Made by a program: the position numbers and the translations under genes. Source: Paramoeba atlantica (Eukaryota > Discosea). Taken from it: a stretch of DNA of 64,000 bases. The DNA lies in contig CDRNVI010000065.1 of NCBI GenBank assembly GCA_977017575.1, positions 370,196 to 434,195 of the forward strand. Reading direction: 5' to 3'. This document shows, one piece after another, positions 29,116-38,280 of the stretch (position 1 is its first letter; the number at the start of each line of letters is the position of its first letter). The notes under the pieces are model-generated. The model searched no databases. It saw only the letters and a list, made by a program, of their open reading frames with translations, and was not told the DNA's origin.

Positions 29116-29967
29116 TACTGTACCCTAATTATCTGTCACACGTCACCCCCACTAGTTATCTGTCACTTTTTGGGGCTTCGATTTTTTTTGTCGACTATCC
29201 CCCCTAGTTATCAGTCACCTTCTTAAAATAGGTAAATTACTACAATTTTTTTCTAAAAAAATCTTAAAACGAAATTTACATCTTTTTTTTGTGTTTCAAG
29301 CGAATGATCGTGCGTGGTACCCTCCCCATTTTTGATTTTTCAAGTTTGGACCACACGAAATTGCCTCAATTTTTTAGGATTGTTTCGAATGCAGTAGGAC
29401 AAATGCGTATGCAATGCATATGTGTTTGAACATGTACGAATACTTGAGCGGCACCCTGGTTCCGTATTCCAGCATTCTTGACACACGTTTAACAGCGTGT
29501 TGCCGGGGAGATCACTCGGGTACGCAAGCGGGCCCCTTAAGTGGGAAGCATTCTGGGCGGGGAAAAGACTCCGGATTTTTTTTCTCGGCGATCACAGTGC
29601 CAGGCAAGCTAATGTGTGTATACCACGCCCGAGATAATGGGGAGTTGCTATGTCCCCGGGCAGAAGGCTGTCCAGGGATTAGCAACACCCTCATAAAAAT
29701 TTTACCCCATGGGCTTCACTTCACGAAACTGCTGTATGCTCAATTTTGTACATATTGATCGGGGGGGGGTGAATATTAAAGGAGGGTCACTGCATGTCAA
29801 TTTATTATGTCGTAAAGAACTTCAACCCAAGTGTGATCATTCAAGAAGCCGTTATTTTACTTCAATTTAGGCGATCACAAGGATAACTGTTTAGATCAAG
29901 ACAAATATGGACCAACTTTTCAGGCACATTTCAGAGGAAAGTGGGGTGAACTATGATGTACGCTGCA
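29116..29967. other. Intergenic with element-end words
   Basis: 29117-29215 holds CTGTACCCTAATTATCTGTCAC, CCCCCACTAGTTATCTGTCAC, a TTTTTGGGG centre and TATCCCCCCTAGTTATCAGTCAC, all in one orientation, like several element ends without partners. A G-run with TGAATATTAAAGG lies at 29761. The rest shows no gene; a 114-codon plus-strand frame at 29414 has no recognisable similarity. Confidence 0.5.
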
Positions 29968-30315
29968 TTAACAAAACCGATTCAGTGCGCGTCTGGGGAA
30001 AAATCGTGACCACATTTTGTACACGAATTTATTAAAATATGCTCCACGACCAAATAAGTTTCCGAAAAAGAGAAGAACGACCGAATATGTAGGCGACATT
30101 ACCAGGACGTACATCATTCGATATGCATTTGGCCCATGAAGGAGTGAACTATCATTGGGAATGTAAGCTTCGAGGCTTTTCGAACGACGGAAATAGTCCA
30201 TAATCGGACGAGCAACCAGCAAACTAGATGACCCCGCACAAGCGAATGTAGCACAGATTATTGCGTTCTCTTTTGTTAGTTTGTTGGCCATGGTAGACAT
30301 AAATATTTGTCTCAT
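29968..30315 (-). CDS. Small membrane protein, likely mitochondrial
   Basis: 115 codons (or 107 from the inner Met of MANKLTKENAIICATF). Two hydrophobic segments: IICATFACAGSSSLLVA (about 18-34) and MMYVLVMSPTYSVVLLFFGNLFG (about 66-88), with basic residues around them (MWSRFFPRRALNRF at the end). The tail GRGAYFNKFVYKMWSRFF recalls small eukaryotic mitochondrial inner-membrane proteins of unknown role. The ATG is followed by further in-frame Mets. No firm family. Confidence 0.6.
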   Translation of the reverse strand: MRQIFMSTMANKLTKENAIICATFACAGSSSLLVARPIMDYFRRSKSLEAYIPNDSSLLHGPNAYRMMYVLVMSPTYSVVLLFFGNLFGRGAYFNKFVYKMWSRFFPRRALNRFC

Positions 30316-30382
30316 GAGAAATATTCAGATTGCTCCAAACACCATTCTTTCTAGTTTATTTTTGGTATAAGCTGAATGTATC

Positions 30383-30670
30383 ACTACCCCCCCTATTTAA
30401 TAGGGCTATGCGCGACGTCCCCTCCCTTTAATAGGACCTTCTAGTCTAGAAAGCCAAAAAGTATTTCCGGGAAGTAGAGAAAAATTTGTCGAATCACCAC
30501 TTTAATAGCTACCCCAACATCAAAAAATGCATCAAAAGACTTTGTTTAGCAACGACAAAAAAGGGGCCGCGAAGCGGCGCCGAATTTTTATTCACATCTT
30601 TTTCTATGTACCCCCCCTTTAACAGGACATTTTGTCCAAAATCGGAGCCCCGTTAAATAGGGGGGGATAG
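30383..30670. mobile_element. Miniature element I (same family as C)
   Basis: The right end, reverse-complemented, is CTATCCCCCCCTATTTAACG followed by GGGCTCCG; the left reads CACTACCCCCCCTATTTAAT then AGGGCTATGCG, like element C. The right TA is 30671-30672; the left TA is less clear (30379-30380). It contains GCCGC-GAA-GCGGC at 30566-30578 followed by CGCCGAATTTTTATT, and a fold-back TTTAACAGGAC...GTTAAAT at the right end. Confidence 0.75.
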
Positions 30671-30672
30671 TA

Positions 30673-31134
30673 CTGTGCCCCCGCCCCACTTATTTGTCAC
30701 CAATTTTTCGAAAAAAAGACAATTAAGTGGGGGGGTCAACTTATTTGGTTATATGAAACAAAGGTCCCAAACTTTTTTCATTGAGACGACTGGGATGGCG
30801 GTGGGGAATGACTGAACTGTTCGTAGTGAGGGGAGAAGGGAGTGGTGGTGGGGGTGAATAACTATTATCCATACAATGGAAGAAACCCAAAAAAAGTTAG
30901 AAACCTAGCTAGGTATTGTGATATCAAAATTTTGAAGCAGACAACATATAAATACAAACTTACGTAGGGCTCTGATATACTGTATGTATGAGGTTCGTAG
31001 GGAAAAAATTGAGCCCCCCCCAACAAAAAAAAATCCGGCGCCGCTTCGCGGCGCCTCCTGCCCAGTCTCGTCGAAAAGGACAAATACGTGGGGAGGGGGG
31101 GGGGGACTATGAGGAATAAGTGGGGGGGGCACAG
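30673..31134. mobile_element. Miniature element J
   Basis: 462 bp directly abutting element I; the single TA at 30671-30672 serves both. The left end is CTGTGCCCCCGCCCCACTTATT and the right, reverse-complemented, CTGTGCCCCCCCCACTTATTC; the right TA is 31135-31136. The left end folds back: ACTTATTTGTC, CACCAATTTTTCGAAAAAAA, GACAATTAAGT. The GC hairpin GGCGCCGC-TTC-GCGGCGCC is at 31037-31055 beside an A-run. Short minus-strand frames through it are not genes. Confidence 0.85.
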
Positions 31135-31136
31135 TA

Positions 31137-31524
31137 TTTATCTAATCTAAAATGATACTCTGAGAAGACTCATTATGCTCAGAATGTTTAAATAACTTGT
31201 AACGCGATGCGAGTATTATTTTAAAAAGATGCGAAACAATGCTTCACTTCAAGGCTCTATTATCTAGACACCCTCTGGCTTCTTGCCTACAACACATGTT
31301 CCGAAGCGCAATCTTCGGAAGCTACGTCATCGCAAGGCGTGAAGACGCCACATGGTCCGACAAACCACAGAATGCTACCGAAGCAAACAGTTGTGCCGGC
31401 TCGCCAGGTATGAAATTGAATTGAAAAGATGTGTTTTACTTCGGAAACGATTGTGAGCTTGTAGATGAGTTTGTAGAAAGAGCCGTGAAGCTAATACGAT
31501 TTCACTAAATATACAGCCGTAAAT
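31137..31524. repeat. Intergenic with a family R tail
   Basis: About 31394-31425 has GCCGGCTCGCCAGGTATGAAA then TTGAATTGAAAAG, the same tail as family R copy 1 (20030-20060). CGAAGCGCAATCTTCGG near 31300 is a small hairpin. No protein is recognised. Confidence 0.45.
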
Positions 31525-32199
31525 TTATCCCGGGGACAGTGGTTTCAGTGCCGATATTTTGTGGTGAGCGCGCAACATTTCAATCGCATACCACGTCTGT
31601 GTTTCAGGACAAAGACGAACGGCATGTAATTCATGCATTTCTAGGAGAACTTGAGCTGTGTGGAGTTTAACGCAACGGGATAGCCTTCGGTTCAATTCGG
31701 AGTTCTCGCTTTTCAAACATGCATCCAAAAAATGCCTCAATTGACGAACGATGTGAGGCGTCAGAGGAATCTTGTTGCGCAGTAAGTTAAGAGTGCTGCT
31801 TGAGAATACCTTAGGCGTTGGTATCGTAGTGTAAATCGCCAAAAGTAAGGTGAGAGCAAAGGTCCAACATTTCGGATTCGTCTTCCAGTTTGTAAGGGTA
31901 AAATATCCAATAATGTGAGAATACACAATCTGCAGGAATTCATTGTGTGTTGCGCAAATATGCTGGGGACACTCATGTGATGCATGAGGAATTTGGGCGT
32001 AAACTGCATCAAAATTTTCAGGGCGATAAAGGGCTAAATGTACTGAGATAAACCCCCCTCGCTCAAGCTCGCTCACAAGATTTCGTAGCAAACATTCACC
32101 TTCATTAATCTCAAAAGACTTCATGTAGAGGTTCGCAATATCCAAAGCAAGCGGTGAGATAGGAGACTTTTCTGGACGCGCATGTGCACGAGAGGCCAT
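31525..32199 (-). CDS. Unknown soluble protein
   Basis: About 224 residues from ATG 32199 (MASRAHARPEKSPISPLALD); the frame upstream lacks another ATG. Helix-rich, with HASHECPQHICATHNEFLQ (a Cys/His cluster, about 80-95) and no signal peptide. The ATG is directly preceded by a pyrimidine run (TTTCTCTCTTTCTTCCCT). No family is recognised. Confidence 0.7.
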   Translation of the reverse strand: MASRAHARPEKSPISPLALDIANLYMKSFEINEGECLLRNLVSELERGGFISVHLALYRPENFDAVYAQIPHASHECPQHICATHNEFLQIVYSHIIGYFTLTNWKTNPKCWTFALTLLLAIYTTIPTPKVFSSSTLNLLRNKIPLTPHIVRQLRHFLDACLKSENSELNRRLSRCVKLHTAQVLLEMHELHAVRLCPETQTWYAIEMLRAHHKISALKPLSPG

Positions 32200-32484
32200 A
32201 GGGAAGAAAGAGAGAAACACCAAAGTAAATAGTCGAAATGCATATCTATTTTTATCATCTATTAAATTAGTTCATTGACAAAAGAAAATTCTCTCGTTGT
32301 ACTGTACTCAATACCCAAATCATACATAGATTTTCTCAAAAAAGTGACGTTAAGTCTATGCACAAGTAGCGTAAAGAATATCAATTCTCGAAAATGTCCG
32401 AAGACTCAAGGCCCTGGGCCTCTAGCTTCGCAGTCCTTGGACGGTACACGAAGGTTGAGCCAGTGTAGCTCGTATTCTGGATTT

Positions 32485-33399
32485 TTAAATGGTAATCGCA
32501 AAAATGGTTTCTTGTGCCCAATTTCTTTCCATATTCAGAAAGCGGTGCGCATCGGAACAAAACTTACTATTTCCTAGTAAATACGCACCTTTTCCGTCTC
32601 CAAATTTATTACTGTCATGAAATAGCGAAAGCAAATTATTGTCTATTGCACCATAGCCACCAGCCCACTTCGATATTGCATTTTCTACGGTCAAATGTGA
32701 GGAAAAACTAATGTTCGACTGAAGAGCAATACGTTTTTGCAAGGATATTAGTTCTTTAAGCAAAGCAAGATCTGAAGTTGTTTTCGCTGCATACAAGAGA
32801 TGAATTTCTAAAGTTCGGCTGCACTTCCAGTAATAATTGATTTGCTGTGTTAGTATATCAAATGCATAAGCCATGGCCATTGATCCATTAACAACAAATA
32901 ACAACTGATTGTGCTCGAAGTCACCCACTTTTGTTCTTATCGGTCCCTTGACAGAGATATCTTCTGTGGGGCGCAAGCAATGCAAAAAAATGGAATTAGG
33001 AGAAGATTTTCTTCTCCGGACAAGAACGTCGAAATCATTGCCATTGCTTTCCGGGGAGTATACTGATTTTACTGCAGGATAGTATTCCTCATTCCCTTCT
33101 AAGTCTTTCACTATTATCTCAGAGTAGGATGGCGATTCCGAAGATTTCACATCCGGAAGCAAGCACTCAAGAGTGATTCTCTTTACTTCTGATGTTTCAT
33201 AAATAGTGCGTTTAACGGGACAAGTGGTGAATCTTTCACTGGAGACAACGTTATATTCCTTTCCCGGCAGGTCCTCAACATTTTTCCCTTCCTTTTCTCT
33301 ACAAAATACAGTTCCCCAGAATTGATGTTGAATCAGGCTTGCAAGGCACCATGATCCTGCTGTGCTAGCAAAAAGCAGCCTATTGTAGAACTGCGTCAT
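32485..33399 (-). CDS. Cytochrome-b5-reductase-like flavoprotein
   Basis: 304 residues. N-terminal hydrophobic segment LLFASTAGSWCLASLI (about 8-23), which could be a membrane anchor or mitochondrial presequence. Then a ferredoxin-reductase-type fold: KSVYSPES (about 108, the FAD-binding R-x-Y-S/T-x-x motif with the Arg replaced), ISVKGPIR (about 148, like the V-x-GP-x-G loop), QLLFVVNGSMAMAYAFDILTQQI (the nucleotide-binding strand and helix, normally GGTGIAPM), LEIHLLYAAKTTSDLALLKEL (typical next strand) and GAYLLGNSKFCSDAHRFLN (in place of the CGP motif). Because the glycine loop and CGP are altered, NAD(P)H binding may be lost. The fold is convincing; the substrate is unknown. Confidence 0.65.
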   Translation of the reverse strand: MTQFYNRLLFASTAGSWCLASLIQHQFWGTVFCREKEGKNVEDLPGKEYNVVSSERFTTCPVKRTIYETSEVKRITLECLLPDVKSSESPSYSEIIVKDLEGNEEYYPAVKSVYSPESNGNDFDVLVRRRKSSPNSIFLHCLRPTEDISVKGPIRTKVGDFEHNQLLFVVNGSMAMAYAFDILTQQINYYWKCSRTLEIHLLYAAKTTSDLALLKELISLQKRIALQSNISFSSHLTVENAISKWAGGYGAIDNNLLSLFHDSNKFGDGKGAYLLGNSKFCSDAHRFLNMERNWAQETIFAITI

Positions 33400-33789
33400 C
33401 GTGAACGTTCACTCAAACAAAAACGTGTAGCGCGAATATACAATTTGGTAAGTAAAACTCATAGCCTGCATATCATCGAGAGAACAGAAATTGTAGATTT
33501 CATGCTATCAAATAATTTTCTACAGTTTCTATACAGCGAATTATAAGGTGAAACATCATGCAGCTCTATTCTCATACAATATTTACAGTCATCCTACCTT
33601 ACAATGGAGCTTCTGCAAGTTCGCCTTTTTAAAAGTTTCTATGGGTAACACTGGGTAACACAGGTTGCACTGGGTAAATTATTTTCAAAAAATCTTCCTT
33701 TAATCTATATTTTTGAAATTAGTACTCTTTGAGATTACGTTTCTGAATACAAAAGAATAAAAAATAATTTTCCGACCAAGCTCCGTATC
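33400..33789. other. Intergenic, nothing recognised
   Basis: About 390 AT-rich bases between the flavoprotein gene and a plus-strand zinc-ribbon frame. TGGGTAACACTGGGTAACAC near 33642 is a short tandem repeat. Confidence 0.5.
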
Positions 33790-34214
33790 ATGATTTCCTC
33801 CTCTGTAGCTATGTCTGAGCAAGATTCTCTTCCGCAGCTGTATTGTACGGAATGCGAAAAGAAAATGTTTTTTTCGGTGTGGGCGCCTAGGCGCTGTCTC
33901 GTGTGTCAAGCACCAGAAGACACAGCATCTACCATTGTGGACGTAGAGACATGCCTGCGCTGTAACTACAAAAACGTGCCCGCCACCGCCAATGTCCCGT
34001 ATGTACCGCTCCTAAAAACATTGAGGAGATATCTCGTGCATTCAAGGAAAAGCTGAGTGCCGTGGGTATCAATGTGGAAAGCGCACAACAGGTTTGCTGC
34101 ACATACAGCAAATACAGGTTGTGCATGAAACAGCTGACTTCCGATGATGTAGCCCAAATTCTTTGGCAAGTAGCTACGTGCAAAAAAATGGGGCTGCAAG
34201 ATCACACTGGGTAA
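33790..34214 (+). pseudogene. Zinc-ribbon protein in two overlapping frames
   Basis: The plus-strand frame from 33790 has three CxxC pairs: LYCTECEKK, RRCLVCQAP and ETCLRCNYK. It then loses similarity, while another frame picks up at about 33978 with RQCPVCTAPKN, EEISRAFKEKLSAVGINVE and CCTYSKYRLCMKQL, ending at 34214. Together the frames would give four CxxC pairs, suitable for two zinc sites. The switch could be a frameshift, a very short intron or a sequencing error. The strand opposes all host genes, so a transposon-derived or dying gene is possible. Function unknown. Confidence 0.4.
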
Positions 34215-34310
34215 ATGCAGAATCTCCAATGTCGGTGTGCTAGCTGCTTCGTAAAAAAGCGGTGGTTGTTGGTAAACGGGCTCCGCAAATTTCTTCCCAC
34301 TAACGACGCC

Positions 34311-34416
34311 GCGTATGGCTGAAAATATCACTGCCGGGAATCGAACCTGCGACCACCGGATTATGAATGGCAGGTCTTACCAACTGGACTACCTGGGTTC
34401 AAGTCCCGGGACCTAC
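34311..34416 (-). tRNA. tRNA-like mosaic, possibly a tRNA-Met relic
   Basis: On the minus strand GGTAGTCCAGTTGGTAAGACC resembles a D-arm with an A box, TTCATAA would be an anticodon loop with CAT, and GCAGGTTCGATTCCCGGC a T-arm with a good B box. The anticodon and T stems pair badly and no acceptor stem is found. On the plus strand GGGTTCAAGTCCC is a second B-box-like T-arm, followed by GGACCTACG and TTTTT. The stretch therefore looks like two tRNA fragments in opposite orientation. A functional tRNA is unlikely. Confidence 0.3.
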
Positions 34417-34682
34417 GTTTTTAGGCACCATGATTTGTGCCCAAATCGAGGATAGGAGGGGGGGCTGGACCCCCTTTTCTCACCCTGCTGGATCCACCCT
34501 ACTCCGGACACCATAAAGAAGAGAGAGGCAGAGGTTGTAAATAACCCCCGCAATAAAATACCATAAAAAAGATGCTCAAGCTGAGAATTTTGTAACAAGA
34601 TATTCTTGAAGAAAGATTATTGTCTTCATAATGGTGTTCCAGTTTTTTTCTCAGATCACTATTGGGTGTCTTCTTCTTTAGA
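34417..34682. other. Intergenic, nothing recognised
   Basis: About 265 bases 3' of the TYW2 gene. Minus-strand frames here carry no recognisable domain. GAGGATAGGAGGGGGGGC near 34447 looks like a lone element-end fragment. Confidence 0.4.
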
Positions 34683-35639
34683 TTAGAGAAGTGCGACATC
34701 CGCTACCATGTGGTACAATAGCGGTGAAAAGGATTTAATTTTTCTGATTTGCATGATGGAATGTGCCCCCGAAGTGTGAGGAGAAAACTCATCGTCCAAA
34801 GTGTCCTGCGGGGATCTGTTTGCATGGCTTAAAAAGTGATAGTGAATAACGCAACGTGGGGTTGAAGAACCACTCGATTCGTTGGCAAATTCCAGTGCAC
34901 GAGATAAAAATCTTCTCGTGTCGGGTAGAAATCCCATTAGGATTCGATGAAATGTATGACGATATTCGTCGCCAACGCGACGGTTGTCGCCCAAAAGCAG
35001 AATATGTGCGCATGCGCGCTTTCGATATTTCTCAAAGTTCTGTTTTAGATATTGAAAACTATCGGGATTCTTTTCTATCGCAACCAGAAGCTCGGGCTTT
35101 TCTGGCTTTGACCGTGTACCCAACCTCGATCTTCCCGCAGCCCAGGGAAGAGAAAAGTAGCCAATGCCGGCAAACATGTCCAGCACGCGCTCAGCGGCAG
35201 CTCTCACGTCTCTGCCAAAGCGAGTACGTTCCTTAATATTTCCACTTGAGAACATAATCTTGGAAGCATCAAACGCGTAGCAAATGCCATCTTCCACATG
35301 ATGAGTCACAGCTGGAGATTTTGAAATAACTTCCGGTGAAATCCATAAGATTCGACTGTTCAATGGCACTCGTAGATCGCCTGCGGAGGGTGCAGCTTGG
35401 AGGATACAATCCACGTGTAGTTCGTGGGCAAGAGCCGATCCCAGCGTGCATGGGAAAGCGTCCTGACACTTCCAAGGCACAATTAGCACGTGACCGTAGC
35501 GCTCATATTTACCAGGCACGAGATCTCGTACCTGTGGGGTGGCGGCAAGTCTTTCACGAATTCTCTGGATAGGATTTCGTAGGGAAACAGCTCGTTTGTG
35601 TTGGGTGGAATTTGAATTATGTTCCAGTGTGACATTCAT
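34683..35639 (-). CDS. TYW2: tRNA wybutosine synthesis protein TYW2/TRM5-like
   Basis: 318 residues. PGKYERYGHVLIVP (about 43-56) is the domain preceding the methyltransferase. The Rossmann core contains VLDMFAGIGYFSLPWA (SAM loop, about 150-165), LVAIEKNPDSFQYLKQNFEK (acidic loop), LLLGDNRRVG and RILMGFLPDTRRFL. In TYW2 the last motif reads GL-P rather than the TRM5 NLP, and here it is MGFLP, so the aminocarboxypropyl-transferase TYW2 is favoured. TYW2 adds the acp group of SAM to the tRNA-Phe wyosine intermediate at position 37. The C-terminus QIRKIKSFSPLLYHMVADVAL is typical. Firm at family level, good for TYW2. Confidence 0.85.
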   Translation of the reverse strand: MNVTLEHNSNSTQHKRAVSLRNPIQRIRERLAATPQVRDLVPGKYERYGHVLIVPWKCQDAFPCTLGSALAHELHVDCILQAAPSAGDLRVPLNSRILWISPEVISKSPAVTHHVEDGICYAFDASKIMFSSGNIKERTRFGRDVRAAAERVLDMFAGIGYFSLPWAAGRSRLGTRSKPEKPELLVAIEKNPDSFQYLKQNFEKYRKRACAHILLLGDNRRVGDEYRHTFHRILMGFLPDTRRFLSRALEFANESSGSSTPRCVIHYHFLSHANRSPQDTLDDEFSPHTSGAHSIMQIRKIKSFSPLLYHMVADVALL

Positions 35640-36183
35640 GGTATCGTTTAAATTATTGTACTACGTTATAGAACTACAGTGTTGTAGAGTGTTTGCGTCA
35701 TTAAGATTTTCCTTCAGAGAGAATTACATTTTTCTTTTCTGCTTTCGCTCATTTACAGTGAAAAGAAATCAATAAGAAAGAAAACGAACCTTTTGCTAAA
35801 AAATACGTCACTTTCTTTTGGTGCGTTTCCTATCGGCAATTCAAGGAGTGTGTGTCACCCGCGCTGCGACGGTAGGTCCACTGTATGTTTGGTCATGAAA
35901 CAGCGTACATTAGTCAATGGCGAGAGTCAATGGCCAGAGTGCAAGTGGCCTTTCGACGACCTCAAAAAATACCCACGCCATTTACCACTGACCGCCACCG
36001 TTCGCCACTGTCTGGCGCCTTTTGTCAGCAACCTCCTGATACTGTCTGCATCCCCTTCAATGTTTCCTTATTAGTGGGCTTTTTGTTGAGGAAACAGCAA
36101 AACCCTTTTAAAGTAAAATAACATACCAGTCAACATGCGTATGCGCGTTCTCTATGGAGACACCTTCCGGTCCCTATATTAGT
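35640..36183. other. Intergenic, nothing recognised
   Basis: 544 bases with two short plus-strand frames (35793-36074 and 35885-36121) that look random. No repeat was noticed. Confidence 0.5.
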
Positions 36184-36819
36184 TTAATCAGAATCTTTAT
36201 CTGAATCCATTAGAAAATCTGCTTCACCTCCTCCCACCTCAAGCGACATCATGCGGTACTCAAAGCTTTTTGTATGTGAATGCTTTTCACCGATAAGGTC
36301 GCGGGATATACACGCATTTAGGCTTTCGGGATTAGGATGCCTATCCGATTGTTCTCTAAACGATGTTCCTGCCTCCGAGAAAGTATGGATTTGAGTCATT
36401 TCTTCAAGTACCATTTCTTCCTTTTCAACCGTAAGAAGGCTTTGTATCATATCGTCACTAAGGAAATTTTCGAAAGATGGGGAAGCGGAATTCGAAAAAG
36501 TTGTCGAGGCTTTGCTGGGGAGCAGTTCCACACCGTCCTCAAAATTCCACTTAGAATGCTGCACGGAAGTTATTTCAGTACTCATTAAGGAATCCTGCAG
36601 ATCTTTTTCTACAGTAAGCGTGTGAAGCTCCAATGGGGGGATCGAAGGAGGTTTCAATGCCCCCTGATTTCGACAATGAATGGAGAATGAACGTCTCGTT
36701 ACTTGAGGGGAAATTTCAGGCTTTTTTATTCTTGCAACTGGTTTATTGAAGCCTGAACCATCCGCTTCTGACGATTCGGACATTGGAACAGATTGAACAA
36801 ACGCTTCAAAAAAGGCCAT
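36184..36819 (-). CDS. Unknown acidic, Ser-rich protein
   Basis: 211 residues, mostly disordered composition. It begins MAFFEAFVQSVPMSESSEAD, with a basic patch PVARIKKPEISPQVTRRSF near 30-45, then Ser/Glu-rich sequence and an acidic end DFLMDSDKDSD. An acceptor-like TTTTATATAACAG stands 9 bases before the ATG. No domain is recognised. Coding is supported by frame length and position in the minus-strand array. Confidence 0.55.
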   Translation of the reverse strand: MAFFEAFVQSVPMSESSEADGSGFNKPVARIKKPEISPQVTRRSFSIHCRNQGALKPPSIPPLELHTLTVEKDLQDSLMSTEITSVQHSKWNFEDGVELLPSKASTTFSNSASPSFENFLSDDMIQSLLTVEKEEMVLEEMTQIHTFSEAGTSFREQSDRHPNPESLNACISRDLIGEKHSHTKSFEYRMMSLEVGGGEADFLMDSDKDSD

Positions 36820-37266
36820 GGAGATGGGCTGTTATATAAAACTAATCATCTTTAAACCTAGCTCTTCCTATTCTTACGAATCTTAATGACATTTTACTTT
36901 TTAAAATTTTCTTGCCGTCCGAAGTAACGGGGGTATCAAAAATTAGCTCAAAACTCAGAATTCCTATTTTTTGTGAGATACACTGCAAACATTCAACCAA
37001 TCGCAAAGTTGTATATTACATGGCTTGATGTCCGACATGTTGTAATTTTTTATACCCACAGGCCCTTTCTTATTCGAGCTTCAATGACAAGTACGTTCTA
37101 CAAAATTTGTACCTCATCAACCCGTCATTGTGGTTCCGTCTCCCCAAAAGGTCACTTCATCGCTGGTTCAGGTAGATACAACGGTTAAAAAAGGTTACAG
37201 CATTTGAAGAAGAGACTTGGAAGTTATCACAGAGTCAATACAAACAGTTGGACTCACATTGCAATG
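36820..37266. other. Intergenic, nothing recognised
   Basis: About 447 bases between two minus-strand genes. No repeat, RNA or frame stands out. Confidence 0.5.
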
Positions 37267-38163
37267 TTAATAATAACTCGACTTCCATGCAGGATTCCAA
37301 AATAAAGAAACACACTTGGGAAGGCGATGCGGGACACAAGACTCAATACAGTTATTTTCAAGCGACAACACACTCATTCCGCGAGGCAGATGGGAGAAAT
37401 CTACATGTCCACTGAGACGATTACGTCGAAGTTGTAGGCACGATATCGTCGGTGGAAGTTTGTCAAATCGTGGTGTTCCTGTAAACGAATTGTTTTGTAC
37501 TTTAAATAAGAACAACGAAGCTGGAAGTTCTTCTAATGCCAACTCTCCGACGAACATGTTATTGGATATATCAACACTACGTAAATTAGGAGGAAGGGAG
37601 GCACAGGTAAGCGTCCCATTGAGATCATTTCCATTGATATCAATCTTGCGCAAACCCTGTGGAAGTGTACTCCAGTCTATCATTCCCGAGAAATGATTGT
37701 TGTTGAGCAAAAGTCGTTCTAATGCATTAGGGAGATCTTCTGTAACAATTGGACCAGAAAACTGATTTTTTCCCAAGTCGAGACAAGTAAGTCCTCGAGG
37801 TAGGGCATCAAAAGAAACTTCACCACTGCATCTGCTGTTCAATCCCCAATTTGAGCCTAAAAGAAACCAACTGAGTGTCCCGGGAAGGTTTTCCCAACTA
37901 GGGATACCACCCAAAATAGAGCCTCGCCAGTCAATCTTACGTGCCATTTGAAATGCATCACACTGAACTCCATACCAGTTACACCCGGGTACGCTTGTGT
38001 TCCATGACGAGTGCTTACCACAAAATATGCCGGAGAGAAAGGCGTCAAGCTGTAGTTCTATGGGAAGCAAAGATTTGTGTGCCTTCTGAGCTCGACGGGG
38101 TCGTGGTTGATCATCCGCGGCGTCAATGCGAAGGATGTCGTTGAGAAACATACCCATACACAT
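37267..38163 (-). CDS. Leucine-rich-repeat protein 1
   Basis: 298 residues. Residues about 35-75 (LDAFLSG.., SWNTSVPGCNWYGVQCD) resemble the LRRNT_2 cap of plant-type LRR proteins. Then about eight repeats of roughly 23 residues with LPxxLxxLxLxxNxFxG spacing (LPRGLTCLDLGKNQFSGPIV, LPNALERLLLNNNHFSG, LPPNLRSVDISNNMFVGEL and so on), capped by CVPHRLPKCVSLFWNP. No convincing signal peptide or membrane anchor is seen at MCMGMFLNDILRIDAADD, which is odd given the extracellular-type cap. Similar LP-start LRRs are common in some free-living kinetoplastids (recollection, not checked). Paralogue at 52341-53180. Confidence 0.88.
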   Translation of the reverse strand: MCMGMFLNDILRIDAADDQPRPRRAQKAHKSLLPIELQLDAFLSGIFCGKHSSWNTSVPGCNWYGVQCDAFQMARKIDWRGSILGGIPSWENLPGTLSWFLLGSNWGLNSRCSGEVSFDALPRGLTCLDLGKNQFSGPIVTEDLPNALERLLLNNNHFSGMIDWSTLPQGLRKIDINGNDLNGTLTCASLPPNLRSVDISNNMFVGELALEELPASLFLFKVQNNSFTGTPRFDKLPPTISCLQLRRNRLSGHVDFSHLPRGMSVLSLENNCIESCVPHRLPKCVSLFWNPAWKSSYY

Positions 38164-38189
38164 GTAGATGACGTTTTAGTAACTTGCCA

Positions 38190-38280
38190 AATCGCTAGAA
38201 CAAAATCGCTAGTACAACATAAGCGACGATAAGTCGGTACAATAAATCGCTAGAACTAAATCGCTAGTATTATAAGCGAG
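38190..38280. repeat. Short repeats of AATCGCTAGAAC
   Basis: AAATCGCTAGWAC-type units occur four times between about 38193 and 38262, followed by GAGATCACGTGAGATCATGTGATATCAC, a run of overlapping palindromes. It lies between the LRR and POLQ genes. The role is unknown. Confidence 0.6.

Noticed and set aside
35793-36074. 93-codon plus-strand frame between TYW2 and the acidic protein
   Set aside because: No domain, opposite to the host array, and overlapped by an equally long frame in another phase.
37267-38163. Receptor kinase fragment
   Set aside because: The cap and repeats resemble plant receptor LRRs, but there is no membrane span or kinase nearby and the reading frame is complete.
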